This document shows, in pieces, positions 15,796-25,160 of a DNA stretch of 32,972 nucleotides. The notes below the pieces were generated by a model that was not told the origin of the DNA, ran no database searches, and saw nothing but the letters and a program-made list of their open reading frames with translations. The stretch spans positions 1-32,972 of the forward strand of contig OMYB01000020.1 of assembly GCA_900315155.1 (NCBI GenBank), read 5' to 3'. The stretch comes from an uncultured Selenomonadales bacterium (lineage in GTDB: Bacteria; Bacillota; Negativicutes; Selenomonadales; Selenomonadaceae). The position numbers and the translations under genes are program-made. How positions within the stretch are numbered: the first letter of the stretch is position 1; each line of letters begins with the position of its first letter.

Positions 15796-16560
15796 ATGGA
15801 TTTTCTGCCGCCAGAAATGTTGGCGTTCCTGATCTTTTTTGGCTTCATGGCCTCCTTTATTGATTCGATTGTCGGCGGAGGCGGTCTCATCTCTATTCCT
15901 GCCCTCATGGCGACGGGGATCTCGCCGGTCCTGGATTTGGGCACGAATAAATGCGCAGCGGTCATGGGGGCGACGGCGAGCTTTGCCGCGTTCCTGCGCT
16001 CCGGCAAGATTGACGGCTGGCTGATCCGCCGGCTGTTCCCGCTCTCGCTCATCGGCTCGGCCATCGGCGTCATCGTCGTGCGGCAGGTCCCGCCGGATAT
16101 CCTGCGGCCGCTCGTCGTCGCGATGCTCATCCTCGTGCTCATCTACAGCATCGTCAAAAAGGATTGGGGCACGGTGTCAACCTACCATGGCCTCACGCGG
16201 CGCATGCTCGTCCTGTCCATGTTTGTCGCTCTTGGCATGGGCTTTTATGATGGCTTCTTCGGCCCCGGCACGGGCTCGTTTCTGCTGTTTGCGTTCCTTT
16301 CGCTCGGTTTTGACTTTCTCGGCGCGGCCGCGAATGCGCGTGCGCTGAACTTCGCGAGCAACGTGGCCGGCACGGCGTTTTTTGTCTATTTCGGCCTCGT
16401 GGATTTCTCCTATGCGATTCCCATGGGCCTGTCGATGATTGTCGGCGCATGGTGCGGCGCGCGTATGGCGCTGCGGCATGGCACGGGATTCGTGCGGCCG
16501 CTGTTTATCATCATGACGACGGTGCTCGTCGGCAAGCAGTTGTTTGACCTGTTTCGCTGA
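15796..16560 (+). CDS. TSUP-family permease (TauE/SafE)
   Basis: A 254-residue membrane protein with seven to eight hydrophobic segments. The TauE/SafE repeat signature occurs twice: FGFMASFIDSIVGGGGLISIPAL with the following LGTNKCAAVMG, and later GFYDGFFGPGTGSFLLFAF with ANARALNFASNVAG. The family moves sulfite, sulfoacetate or other organosulfur anions across the inner membrane. The start was set at the ATG just before DFLPPEM, with GAGAGG about 12 nt upstream; an in-frame ATG at 15739 has no good ribosome binding site. It precedes jetA by 45 nt with no clear terminator, so jetABC may read on from it. Substrate unknown. Confidence 0.85.
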   Translation: MDFLPPEMLAFLIFFGFMASFIDSIVGGGGLISIPALMATGISPVLDLGTNKCAAVMGATASFAAFLRSGKIDGWLIRRLFPLSLIGSAIGVIVVRQVPPDILRPLVVAMLILVLIYSIVKKDWGTVSTYHGLTRRMLVLSMFVALGMGFYDGFFGPGTGSFLLFAFLSLGFDFLGAAANARALNFASNVAGTAFFVYFGLVDFSYAIPMGLSMIVGAWCGARMALRHGTGFVRPLFIIMTTVLVGKQLFDLFR

Positions 16561-16605
16561 TGGGCCGGACGGTATGGATCGTATTCGAAACAAGGAGGCT
16601 GAGGC

Positions 16606-18075
16606 ATGGCAAAAATTCCGGAATCCATGACATATGGCTATCTGCGCAGCCTGCGCGGGCATCATCCTGCCTGGCGGCTGCTCTGCGCGGATCAGGCGCC
16701 GCTTTTGGCTGCGTTCTTTTACCGGGAGTTCCTCGCGACGCACCGGCGCGGCATCGAGGCGCAGGAAATCCTCGATGACCTCGACATGTTCCTCTTTGAC
16801 GTGCGTCAGCAGGAAAATGATGGGCTGGCAAGGCCGGCACAGGAGTATCTCGATCTTTGGACGGATACGGACCATGGCTGGCTCCGGAAGTACGAATATC
16901 ATGGCGAGTGGTACTACGACCTCACGGCATCGGCGCAGAAGGCCGTCGAATGGCTCGAAAGCCTGCATCAGCGGAAATTCGTCGGCACGGAGTCGCGCCT
17001 GCGCACGGTGTTCAACCTGCTCCATGAAATTGCCCGCGAGACGGATACGGATGCGGAGCATCGCATGACGTGGCTGCAGGAGCAGATCGATACGATGCAA
17101 AAGGAGCTCGATGCGGTCAAAGCGAGCGGTGTCGTACAGCCGCGTCTTGACGATGTGCAGGTCCGCGAGCGGTTCCTTGAGGCCGAGGCCACGGCTTCGG
17201 CTATTCTTTCCGATTTCCGTGAGGTGGAGGAGAATTTCCGCGTGCTCACGCGGCAGGTCCGCGACGATATCGTGCAGTGGGAAAAGGGAAAGGGCGAACT
17301 CCTCAGCAAGATCTTCGAGGAGAGCGACATCATCCACCAGTCTGAGCAGGGCAGGAGTTTTGCAGCGTTCTGGCGGTTCCTTATGCTTTCGCAGCAACAG
17401 GATGATTTTCAGCGTACGATGGCACGTGTGAGTGAGGCAGAGCCTGTGAAGGAACTCCTCGAGGACCATCCGCTCGCGGGCATCAACACGGAATGGGTGC
17501 GTGCGGCCGGCGAAGTCCAGCAGACACTTGCACAACTCTCCGCACAGATTCGCCGCTATGTGGATGAGGACTACCTCGCTCAGGAAAAGGCCATATACGA
17601 GATCATCGGCCGCATCGAACGGCTGGCCGTAAAGGCCCGCGAAAAGAGCAAGCCGGAAATGGCGTTTGCCGATATGGATGCCGATGCACCGGATATCCAA
17701 CTCCCCATGGAGCGGAAACTTTTCGCTGTGCCGCACAAGATGGAACTCAAGAGCCATAAGCTCTCAGCAGGAGATGCCTCAGAGGGGGAGCTCGACGTGA
17801 TGTTCGATCAGGTGACGATCGATCGTGAGAAGCTGAAAAGCAATATCCGTGAAACACTCGGCACGAAACCGTCTGTGACGCTGAAGGAAGTGCTGGAGAA
17901 GCACCCTCTGGAGCAGGGACTCACGGAACTGCTGGCTTATTTTGTGCTGGCCAGCCATGAGGAGAACGGATTCGATCCGAAGGAAATCGAGCATCTTGTC
18001 TTTTCGCGTGATGGCCGGCAGATGGAGGCTATCTGTCATCGCGTCGTGTATACGGGAAGAAAATGGGAGGAGTGA
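16606..18075 (+). CDS. jetA: JetA-like kleisin subunit (DUF3375, Wadjet/MksF)
   Basis: A 489-residue DUF3375 protein. The N-terminal YGYLRSLRGHHPAWRLLCADQAPLL is the family's hallmark, followed by long charged helices (about 140-340) and a C-terminal winged-helix-like region ending VVYTGRKWEE. In Wadjet (JetABCD) and MksBEFG complexes this subunit is the kleisin that bridges the two SMC-like heads and binds the KITE dimer. AAGGAGG is 7 nt before the ATG. The stop lies 5 nt before the preferred jetB start at 18081. With jetB and jetC it forms a complete loop-extruding ATPase module; the plasmid-cutting partner JetD is not present here. Confidence 0.9.
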   Translation: MAKIPESMTYGYLRSLRGHHPAWRLLCADQAPLLAAFFYREFLATHRRGIEAQEILDDLDMFLFDVRQQENDGLARPAQEYLDLWTDTDHGWLRKYEYHGEWYYDLTASAQKAVEWLESLHQRKFVGTESRLRTVFNLLHEIARETDTDAEHRMTWLQEQIDTMQKELDAVKASGVVQPRLDDVQVRERFLEAEATASAILSDFREVEENFRVLTRQVRDDIVQWEKGKGELLSKIFEESDIIHQSEQGRSFAAFWRFLMLSQQQDDFQRTMARVSEAEPVKELLEDHPLAGINTEWVRAAGEVQQTLAQLSAQIRRYVDEDYLAQEKAIYEIIGRIERLAVKAREKSKPEMAFADMDADAPDIQLPMERKLFAVPHKMELKSHKLSAGDASEGELDVMFDQVTIDREKLKSNIRETLGTKPSVTLKEVLEKHPLEQGLTELLAYFVLASHEENGFDPKEIEHLVFSRDGRQMEAICHRVVYTGRKWEE

Positions 18076-18080
18076 ATCAG

Positions 18081-18746
18081 ATGGAAACAGCAGATAGGCA
18101 GGGGCAGGCATCCCTTGCTGAGGCGAAGGAGAAAGCATTCGCGCGGGCGGCCATTGCTCTGCTGCGCGGTGTGATCAGCCGCGGGCGGGACGAGGCGCTT
18201 TGGCAGGATGTGCTGGAGCAGCAGATTTCCCTGCGCGATTATTTCCAGCGCATCGGACTCCGGCTCTACCTGGATGCGGCCGATGAATATGCTTATTTGA
18301 GACAGATGGATGATGCAGGACTGCCTCGCCTCATACCGCGTACGCAGCTTAGCTATGGCTTTTCGCTCCTTCTGGTGGAACTCCGTAAGACGCTCGGCGA
18401 GCTCGGTACAGCCAGTGAGGGCACGCTTGTCGTGAGCCTGCCAGACATGGTACGGCGGCTGAAGCCGTTTTTCCCGCCAGAAGCAAATGAGCTGAAGTTT
18501 CAGCAGCGCGTGGAGCGCTACCTGAATCAGGCGGACCACATGGGATTCGTTCAGCCAGTACCAGGGCGTGAGGCGGAGTACACGCTATGCCCGCTCATCC
18601 GAAGCTTCGTTGATGCGCAATGGCTGAGCGATTTTGCGGACCGCATGGAAGAGTATGCGGCGTACGGCAGGGAGCAGGCTGCAGGTACGGAGGACGATGG
18701 CCTGTTCGAGCAGGACGGAGAGGAGGGAGAAGATGGACTTATTTGA
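18081..18746 (+). CDS. jetB: JetB-like KITE subunit (DUF4194, Wadjet/MksE)
   Basis: A 221-residue DUF4194 protein with tandem winged-helix segments (AAIALLRGVISRGRDEALWQ, DYFQRIGLRLYLD, and LKFQQRVERYLNQADHMGFV) and an acidic C-terminal tail. It is the MukE/KITE-like dimer expected to bind JetA and DNA. The ATG at 18081 is chosen because GGGAGGAG sits 7 nt upstream; the ATG at 18063 overlaps that site and the end of jetA. Its last 14 nt overlap jetC, as expected for co-translated subunits. Its acidic tail (EDDGLFEQDGEEGEDGLI) is encoded by the purine-rich stretch that also supplies the jetC ribosome binding site. Confidence 0.87.
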   Translation: METADRQGQASLAEAKEKAFARAAIALLRGVISRGRDEALWQDVLEQQISLRDYFQRIGLRLYLDAADEYAYLRQMDDAGLPRLIPRTQLSYGFSLLLVELRKTLGELGTASEGTLVVSLPDMVRRLKPFFPPEANELKFQQRVERYLNQADHMGFVQPVPGREAEYTLCPLIRSFVDAQWLSDFADRMEEYAAYGREQAAGTEDDGLFEQDGEEGEDGLI

Positions 18747-21700
18747 TATGGCAGACCACCCGGAAGAGACAGCACAGCCGCTGGGGTACCGGATGCAGCG
18801 ACTGGAGGTCTATAACTGGGGGACTTTCGATGAGAAAGTCTGGACCCTCGATCTCAGTGGGGAAACGACACTGCTCACGGGCGATGTCGGCTCGGGCAAG
18901 TCGACGCTCGTCGACGCGATTATCACGCTGCTCGTGCCGCCGAAGAAGGTGACGTATAATAAGGCAGCCGACTCCAGCGCCAAGGAACGCAGCCTGATGT
19001 CGTACGTACGCGGCTATTATGGCCAGAGCCGTACGGAGGATGGCGGCGGACGCCCTGAGGCACTGCGCGGACGGGATGGTTACAGCGTCGTGCTCGGCGT
19101 GTTCAGCGACCGCAACTTCGGCCGTACGGTGACGCTCGCGCAGGTCTTCTGGTTTGCCGATGAGGGCGCACAGACGCCAAAGCATTTCTACGTGAAAGCC
19201 GACAGGACGCTCACGATTACCGAGCAGTTTTCCGATATCGGCACGGATATGCGTGCGTTCCGCAAGAAGCTCGAGCAGGACCGTCTTACCTCGACCTTCG
19301 ACGATTATCCGCCCTATGCCCAGGAGTTCCGCAAAACCTTTGGTATCCGCCAGGTGCAGGCCATGGACCTGTTCCAGCAGACGGTATCCATGAAGAAAGT
19401 CGACAGCCTCACGGATTTCGTGCGCCAGAATATGCTCGAGGTACCAGACATGGATCGCGAAATCGAGCTCTTGCTCACGCAGTATCACGACCTCGAACAG
19501 GCTCATCAGGCCGTCGTGCGCGCCCAGGACCAGATGACCGCCTTGGAGCCCATAGAGAAACAGGCGGGGGAATACCAGCGCCTGCAGCGGGAGAAGAAGG
19601 ACTTCCAGGATATGCAGCGTCTGGTCTCGGCGTGGTTTGCCGAGCGGGACTATGGCTGGCAGCAGCAGAAACTTCAGAGTCAGGCCAAAGAGCGTGACCG
19701 CCAGGCTGAACGCATAGCGGATTTTGCTGAGCAGAAGAAACGCAAGGAGCAGCAGCGGCTGGAAGTCCACGATGCCTCTATCCGCAGTGGCGGCGGGGAA
19801 CTCGAGTCCATGAAGAAACGCCTCGATGCCTTACAGGAGAAACGAGCCCGTGTCGCATCTCAGCGGGCTTCTTATATGCGTCAGGCAGAGGTGCTTGGAC
19901 TGCCTGTGCCAGAACGTGCAGAGACATTTTCCCAGAACGGCCAGCGCGTTACGGAACTGCAGACGGAGCTCAGCGAGGAACTCGATGAGCTAAACGAGAA
20001 CATCGGTGTCTACAGCAACAACGTCCGGGAGAACAAGAAACGCGCCGAGGAAATTGGGAAGGAAATCTCGTCTTTGTCACAGCGTAAATCGAACATTCCT
20101 GCCAAGTTCATCGATCTGCGTGGGCGTCTGTGCAAGGATCTTGACCTCGCAGAACAGGAAATGCCTTTTGCGGGAGAACTCATGGAGGTCCGCGAGGATG
20201 AGTCCGAGTGGGAAGGAGCACTCGAACGCCTGCTGCGCGGTTTTGGCATTTCGCTGCTTGTTTCGGATGTTCACTATCCCGAGGTTATCCGCTGGATGGA
20301 GAGTCATAACCTCGGCATGAAGCTCGTCTATTTCCGCGTGCCGGAACAGGATGCCGGGCAGGCTCTCGATGTGGATATGCCGGAGGGCTCTGCCTGCAGC
20401 AAGCTGAATCTCAAAGAAGATTCGCCGTTTTATGGATGGATCGCTTCGGAACTCAGTCAGCGGTACAATCACATCTGTTGTGAGGATGTCCAGGATTTCC
20501 GCCGGCAGAAATTTGCGTTGTCGAAACAGGGGCAGATCAAGACGAATGGGCGGCGCCATGAAAAGGATGACCGCCACGATATCCATGACCGCCGCCAGTA
20601 TGTGCTCGGCTTCTCGAACCTGCGCAAGATCCAGTCCCTGCGCGATGAACTCGCCGATACGCAGGAGGAGGAGAAATTTTTCCAGAAGCAGGTGCGTAAG
20701 GCAAAGGATGATCAGAATACCTGTCAGGAGCGCCAGATGGCGGCAAGACTCCTCGCTGAAGTTCAGCATTATTCGGCCATTGACGAGGTTGCCTGCCGCG
20801 CCGAGGTCGATCAGTGCCGTGCCCTTGTCGAGGATCTGCAGCAGAAAAGTGATGTGCTCCGCAAGCTGCAGGAAAAAGAGGCCGCTCTCGTCGAGGATAT
20901 CATGAAACTTGACGATGAACTGCACAAGGCGACAGCGGAGAGAAACCGTTTGGACGGGGCATGCAGGCAATGCCAGGAACTGCTGAAAAATGAGGAAGAG
21001 ACGTTTTCCGCTTTTTCACAGGAAGAGCGTGACCATGCTTATCCGCTGCTCGATAAATATGCCAGTTCAGCACTGCAGAGCGTGAATAAGGATGCCAATA
21101 TGACGCATAAGCGCGATGCTTATGCGGACTGGGTGAATAACAATATCAACCGCATGGAGACGAAGCTGCGGACCATCGCATCCAGCCTTTCGGCATGGAT
21201 GTCAGATTTTCGCAGCAAGTGGCCGGAAACCTGCGCGGATTTCGTGACTTCCGCCGACGGTGCCGAGGATTATCTGGCCTTGCTGAACCGGCTGCGCCGC
21301 GATGACCTGCCAAAGTTCGAGGGACGTTTCCGCGAGCTGTTGAAGGAAAATACGATCAACCAGATTGCACTGTTCCGCACGCATCTCGAGACGGCGTGCC
21401 GGAATATCGAGGAGCGCATCGGCCTCATCAACGAATCGCTTGCTGCCATTGACTACAATCCGGGACGCTTTATCCGCATCGAGCCGACGAAGGCCTCGAA
21501 TGAGGTCGTAAACAAGTTCAAGGACGACTTGCGTCTCTGCATGGATGATACGCTGACGGGCGATGATGACATCTACAGCGAGCAGAAGTTCAAGCAGGTC
21601 GCTGAGATCGTCGAGCGCCTGCAGGGGCGGCCGGATCATACGGAGCTCGATGCGCGCTGGCGTGCACAGGTCACGGATGTACGCAACTGGTACACGTTCG

Positions 21701-22149
21701 CGGCATCGGAGAAATGGCGCGAGACGGGGGAGGAGTACGAGCACTATACGGACTCGGGCGGCAAGTCGGGCGGCCAGAAGGAAAAGCTCGCCTATACGAT
21801 TCTCGCGGCCTCGATCGTCTACAATTTCGGTATCGAGGGGCGCTATGCCGGCGAGCAGTCGTTCCGCTTTGTCGTCATCGATGAGGCATTCCTGAAGAGC
21901 TCGGATGAGTCGGCGCGGTTTGGCCTGGAGCTGTTCAAGAAGCTCGACCTGCAGCTGCTCGTCGTGACGCCGCTCCTGAAACTGGCAACGATCGAACCCT
22001 ACGTGAAACATGTGGGCTTTGTCTATCTGAAGGATGCGGAACACCGTTCCTACCTGCGGAATCTCACCATCCAGGAATTCCAGCAGGAAAAAGCGGCCTT
22101 CACCGCGAAAGAGAAAGAAGAACCGCAAGGAGGTGAGGCCGACGGGTGA
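18733..22149 (+). CDS. jetC: JetC-like SMC ATPase (Wadjet/MksB)
   Basis: A 1138-residue SMC/MukB-like ATPase. Near the start LEVYNWGTFDE leads to the Walker A motif GDVGSGKST (about 50-58). Two long coiled-coil stretches (roughly 270-430 and 620-820) flank a hinge-like middle. The head is completed near the C-terminus by the signature SGGKSGGQKEKLAY (about 1007) and the Walker B FVVIDEAFLK (about 1045), so the ATPase looks intact. JetC dimers extrude DNA loops; in Wadjet, JetD then cuts small circles. The ATG at 18733 follows GAGGGAG. The end carries AAGGAGGTGA and a GTGA stop/start overlap that would suit a fourth gene, but jetD does not follow. Confidence 0.92.
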   Translation: MDLFDMADHPEETAQPLGYRMQRLEVYNWGTFDEKVWTLDLSGETTLLTGDVGSGKSTLVDAIITLLVPPKKVTYNKAADSSAKERSLMSYVRGYYGQSRTEDGGGRPEALRGRDGYSVVLGVFSDRNFGRTVTLAQVFWFADEGAQTPKHFYVKADRTLTITEQFSDIGTDMRAFRKKLEQDRLTSTFDDYPPYAQEFRKTFGIRQVQAMDLFQQTVSMKKVDSLTDFVRQNMLEVPDMDREIELLLTQYHDLEQAHQAVVRAQDQMTALEPIEKQAGEYQRLQREKKDFQDMQRLVSAWFAERDYGWQQQKLQSQAKERDRQAERIADFAEQKKRKEQQRLEVHDASIRSGGGELESMKKRLDALQEKRARVASQRASYMRQAEVLGLPVPERAETFSQNGQRVTELQTELSEELDELNENIGVYSNNVRENKKRAEEIGKEISSLSQRKSNIPAKFIDLRGRLCKDLDLAEQEMPFAGELMEVREDESEWEGALERLLRGFGISLLVSDVHYPEVIRWMESHNLGMKLVYFRVPEQDAGQALDVDMPEGSACSKLNLKEDSPFYGWIASELSQRYNHICCEDVQDFRRQKFALSKQGQIKTNGRRHEKDDRHDIHDRRQYVLGFSNLRKIQSLRDELADTQEEEKFFQKQVRKAKDDQNTCQERQMAARLLAEVQHYSAIDEVACRAEVDQCRALVEDLQQKSDVLRKLQEKEAALVEDIMKLDDELHKATAERNRLDGACRQCQELLKNEEETFSAFSQEERDHAYPLLDKYASSALQSVNKDANMTHKRDAYADWVNNNINRMETKLRTIASSLSAWMSDFRSKWPETCADFVTSADGAEDYLALLNRLRRDDLPKFEGRFRELLKENTINQIALFRTHLETACRNIEERIGLINESLAAIDYNPGRFIRIEPTKASNEVVNKFKDDLRLCMDDTLTGDDDIYSEQKFKQVAEIVERLQGRPDHTELDARWRAQVTDVRNWYTFAASEKWRETGEEYEHYTDSGGKSGGQKEKLAYTILAASIVYNFGIEGRYAGEQSFRFVVIDEAFLKSSDESARFGLELFKKLDLQLLVVTPLLKLATIEPYVKHVGFVYLKDAEHRSYLRNLTIQEFQQEKAAFTAKEKEEPQGGEADG
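22127..22149 (+). promoter_or_regulatory. Orphan coupled start site at the end of jetC
   Basis: AAGGAGGTGA (22127-22136) is 9 nt before a GTG (22146-22148) that overlaps the jetC TGA. This is a textbook translational-coupling site, yet the frame it opens soon runs out of frame through manA and stops at 22385. A possible remnant of jetD initiation. A second GTG at 22153 is in frame with manA. Confidence 0.6.
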
Positions 22150-22203
22150 TACGTGGCTTTGGGGGAAGCCAGGGAATCACGCACATCGGAAAGGAAGAAC
22201 AGT

Positions 22204-23169
22204 ATGTACTATCCCATGAAATTACAGGCACCGCTCAAGGACTATATCTGGGGCGGCACAAAGCTCAAGACGGACTACGGCAAGCAGACGGACCTCGAGA
22301 AGGTCTCGGAAAGCTGGGAGCTCGCCTGCCACAAGGATGGCCAGAGCGTCATCGTGAACGGCGAGGCCGCAGGGCAGACGCTTGAGGACTGGCTCAAGAC
22401 ACAGGTCAAATCGGTGCTCGGCACGCGTGGCGCGAGGTTCCCGTATTTCCCGCTGCTCATCAAGCTCATCGACGCGAAGGATAACCTGTCCGTACAGGTC
22501 CATCCCGACAACGACTACGCGATGCGCGCCGAGGGCGAGTACGGCAAGACGGAGATGTGGTACATCGTCGAGTGCGAGCCGGGCGCGAGCCTGCTCTACG
22601 GCTTCAAACAGAAAATCTCGAAAGAAGAATTCGCACAGCGCATCGCCGACAACACACTGCTGGAGGTCTGCAACCGCGTTCCCGTGCATAAAGGGGATGT
22701 CTTCTTCATCCCTTCGGGTACACTGCATGCGATCGGGAAGGGCATCGTGATCTGTGAAATCCAGCAGAACTCGAATACGACCTATCGCATCTACGACTAC
22801 GGCCGTGTCGGGAAAGACGGCAAGCCGCGCGAGCTCCACGTCGAAAAAGCAAAGGATGTCACGCGCCTCGAGCCGCCGACGCGTTCCGCGAAACCACTCG
22901 CAACGCTCGATATCTTCGCGGATGCGGACGCCGAGCTCCTCGCGACCTGCGAATACTTCACGACGTATCATTTCCATCTGCATGGCGAGGTAAAGCTTAC
23001 CGCGGGTATGGGCTCGTTCCAGTCCATCACCGTGACAGAAGGCAGCCTCGGACTCGCAGCGGAGCATGGTACGGTGGAGCTCTCCAAGGGTGAGACCGTA
23101 TTCCTGCCCGCCGGCCTCGGCGATTACACCGTTCAGGGCGAAGCTGAGTTCTTGATCAGCGAGGTATAA
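22204..23169 (+). CDS. manA: Mannose-6-phosphate isomerase, class I
   Basis: A 321-residue cytoplasmic zinc enzyme that interconverts mannose 6-phosphate and fructose 6-phosphate. It has the N-terminal LKDYIWGGTKL, the zinc site QVHPDNDYA near residue 98-106, GKTEMWYIVE near 115, and SGTLHAIGKG near 175, in a short bacterial-type (about 320-residue) cupin scaffold; the C-terminal cupin ends GDYTVQGEAEFLISEV. GGAAAGGAAG precedes the ATG at 22204. The gap to jetC is only 54 nt with no terminator, so it may be co-transcribed with jetABC although no functional link is known. A terminator follows. Confidence 0.92.
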   Translation: MYYPMKLQAPLKDYIWGGTKLKTDYGKQTDLEKVSESWELACHKDGQSVIVNGEAAGQTLEDWLKTQVKSVLGTRGARFPYFPLLIKLIDAKDNLSVQVHPDNDYAMRAEGEYGKTEMWYIVECEPGASLLYGFKQKISKEEFAQRIADNTLLEVCNRVPVHKGDVFFIPSGTLHAIGKGIVICEIQQNSNTTYRIYDYGRVGKDGKPRELHVEKAKDVTRLEPPTRSAKPLATLDIFADADAELLATCEYFTTYHFHLHGEVKLTAGMGSFQSITVTEGSLGLAAEHGTVELSKGETVFLPAGLGDYTVQGEAEFLISEV

Positions 23170-23183
23170 CGTTCCTTTTTGTG

Positions 23184-23225
23184 ACATCACCAGTCTATGT
23201 TTTTTCAGACCGGTGATGTTTTTTC
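23184..23225 (+). terminator. Terminator of manA
   Basis: ACATCACCAGTCT pairs with AGACCGGTGATGT (one mismatch), followed by TTTTTTC. Confidence 0.85.
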
Positions 23226-23266
23226 TTTATTTTGTGCCAAATGTTACGGAATGAAGGGCAGAATCC

Positions 23267-23275
23267 TGCTATACT
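23267..23275 (+). promoter_or_regulatory. Probable extended -10 promoter of hcp
   Basis: TGC directly before TATACT forms an extended -10 element, 63 nt before the hcp ATG. No good -35 is visible, which fits an activator-dependent promoter, but I could not find a clear HcpR or FNR-type palindrome. Confidence 0.45.
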
Positions 23276-23337
23276 GGAAATATCGCAAGGAAGACAAAAT
23301 AAGAAACAATGCTGTGTATATAATAGGAGGAGAAAAA

Positions 23338-24978
23338 ATGGAAAATCAGATGTTTTGCTTTCAGTGCCAGGAAACAGCGGGTTGCAAGGGCTGCACGCGT
23401 GTCGGTGTCTGCGGCAAGAAGCCGGAGACGGCAGGCCTGCAGGATCTGCTCATCTACGTCACGAAAGGCCTCTCGGCCGTGACGACGCGCCTGCGCGCCG
23501 AGGGCAAGCCGGTCGACCGCCAGGTCAATCACCTCGTCACGGTCAACCTTTTCACCACGATCACGAATGCGAACTTCGACGATGATGCCATTGCAGATCG
23601 CATCGAGAAGACGCTGAAAGTAAAGCAGGAGCTCCTCGCCGAGCTGCAGGACCGCACGAACCTGCCGGAAGCCGCTCTCTGGAACGATAGCCGCGACAGC
23701 TTTGCCGCCAAGGCTGCCTCCGATAAGGTCGGTGTCCTCGCGACGGAGAATGAGGATATCCGCAGCCTGCGCGAGCTCATCACGTACGGCGTCAAAGGTC
23801 TCGCTGCCTATATGAAGCATGCGAACGTCCTCGATCATGAGAACGAGGCCATCGATGCCTTCCTCCAGTCCGCTCTCGCCAAACTGCTCGACGACAGCCT
23901 TACGGTCAACGACCTCGTCGGCCTCACGCTCGAGACGGGCAAATGGGGCGTCGACGGTATGGCACTGCTCGATGCCGCCAACACGGAGACGTACGGCAAT
24001 CCGGAGCTCACGAAAGTCGACCTCGGCGTCCGTCAGAATCCGGGCATCCTCATTTCCGGCCATGACCTCAAGGACCTCGAGATGCTCCTCGAGCAGACGC
24101 AGGGCACGGGCGTCGATGTCTATACGCACGGCGAGATGCTGCCGGCGCATTATTATCCGAAATTCAAGCAGTACAAAAACTTCGCCGGCAACTACGGCAA
24201 CGCATGGTGGAAGCAGAAAGAGGAGTTCGAGTCCTTCAACGGGCCGATCCTCATGACGACGAACTGCGTCGTTCCGCCGAAGGCTTCCTATCAGGATCGC
24301 CTGTTCACGACGGGCGCTGTCGGTGTGCCGGGCTGCCCGCACATCGAGGCAAAGGCGGATGGCTCGAAAGACTTTTCCGCGATCATCGAGATGGCGAAGA
24401 AGTGCGCGGCTCCGACGGAGCTCGAGCAGGGCCAGATTGTCGGCGGTTTCGCGCACAATCAGGTCTTTGCTGTCGCCGACAAGGTGGTCGAGGCGGTCAA
24501 GAACGGCGCCATCAAGAAGTTCGTCGTCATGGCAGGCTGCGATGGCCGCATGAAATCCCGCGAGTACTACGCGGAGTTCGCCAAGGCTCTGCCGAAGGAC
24601 ACGATCATCCTCACGGCTGGCTGCGCGAAGTACAAATACATCAAACTTGACCTCGGTGACATCGGCGGCATCCCGCGCGTGCTCGATGCGGGCCAGTGCA
24701 ACGACTCCTACAGCCTCGCGCTCATCGCGCTGAAGCTCAAAGAAGTCTTCGGTCTCGATGACATCAACAAGCTGCCGCTCGCCTTCAACATTGCATGGTA
24801 CGAGCAGAAGGCCGTCATCGTCCTCCTCGCCCTGTTGCACCTCGGCGTCAAGAACATCCACCTCGGCCCGACGCTCCCGGCCTTCCTTTCCCCGAACGTC
24901 GCCAAGGTACTCGTTGAGAACTTCGGCATCGCCGGCATCTCTACGGTCGAAGACGACATCAAGACGCTCATCGGCTGA
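23338..24978 (+). CDS. hcp: Hybrid cluster protein (Hcp), class I
   Basis: A 546-residue cytoplasmic iron-sulfur protein. The N-terminal cysteines in [21 protein letters not shown] (CX2C, then two more at family spacing) bind the first cluster. Hybrid-cluster ligands can be seen downstream in [15 protein letters not shown] (histidine), [12 protein letters not shown] (glutamate), [22 protein letters not shown], and [10 protein letters not shown]. Hcp reduces nitric oxide or hydroxylamine and protects anaerobes from nitrosative stress. GGAGG precedes the ATG at 23338; the frame is open further upstream into the promoter region. No hcr reductase gene is adjacent. A perfect 23-bp inverted repeat terminator follows. 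Confidence 0.95.
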   Translation: MENQMFCFQCQETAGCKGCTRVGVCGKKPETAGLQDLLIYVTKGLSAVTTRLRAEGKPVDRQVNHLVTVNLFTTITNANFDDDAIADRIEKTLKVKQELLAELQDRTNLPEAALWNDSRDSFAAKAASDKVGVLATENEDIRSLRELITYGVKGLAAYMKHANVLDHENEAIDAFLQSALAKLLDDSLTVNDLVGLTLETGKWGVDGMALLDAANTETYGNPELTKVDLGVRQNPGILISGHDLKDLEMLLEQTQGTGVDVYTHGEMLPAHYYPKFKQYKNFAGNYGNAWWKQKEEFESFNGPILMTTNCVVPPKASYQDRLFTTGAVGVPGCPHIEAKADGSKDFSAIIEMAKKCAAPTELEQGQIVGGFAHNQVFAVADKVVEAVKNGAIKKFVVMAGCDGRMKSREYYAEFAKALPKDTIILTAGCAKYKYIKLDLGDIGGIPRVLDAGQCNDSYSLALIALKLKEVFGLDDINKLPLAFNIAWYEQKAVIVLLALLHLGVKNIHLGPTLPAFLSPNVAKVLVENFGIAGISTVEDDIKTLIG

Positions 24979-24980
24979 CA

Positions 24981-25030
24981 CATAAAACAAAAGCCTCCTG
25001 CCCATCCGGGCAGGAGGCTTTTGTTTTATG
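24981..25030. terminator. Long perfect-stem terminator after hcp
   Basis: Bases 24981-25003 and 25008-25030 are perfect reverse complements (23 bp) around ATCC. The core is GCCTCCTGCCC/GGGCAGGAGGC, with AAAACAAAA/TTTTGTTTT outside it. Confidence 0.93.
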
Positions 25031-25062
25031 TAAAATTTTTGATTATTTTTTATAAATTTTTA

Positions 25063-25090
25063 TTGATATTTTTTTGATACGTGCTATAAT
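25063..25090 (+). promoter_or_regulatory. Promoter of the ribose operon
   Basis: TTGATA (25063-25068), 16-nt spacer, TATAAT (25085-25090). The surrounding sequence is very AT-rich, unlike the rest of the window. Confidence 0.7.
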
Positions 25091-25096
25091 AAATAT

Positions 25097-25108
25097 TGTC
25101 AATTGACA
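25097..25108. promoter_or_regulatory. Probable RbsR operator
   Basis: TGTCAATTGACA is a perfect 12-bp palindrome at the predicted transcription start of rbsD. A LacI-family regulator is encoded in the same operon, making it the likely ligand. Confidence 0.6.
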
Positions 25109-25160
25109 GACAAATAGAAACTTACAGGGCGTAAAGAAAAGAAATAGGAGGAATCTGGAC

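Noticed and set aside
22146..22385. 79-codon frame starting at the coupled GTG after jetC
   Set aside because: Not annotated as a gene because most of it is the out-of-frame reading of manA; kept only as a possible jetD remnant signal.
23317..23324. TATATAAT as an hcp -10 element
   Set aside because: It touches the ribosome binding site, which would leave almost no leader; the extended -10 at 23267-23275 is better placed.
23269..25005. 578-codon minus-strand frame opposite hcp
   Set aside because: Antisense shadow; it even runs into the hcp terminator.
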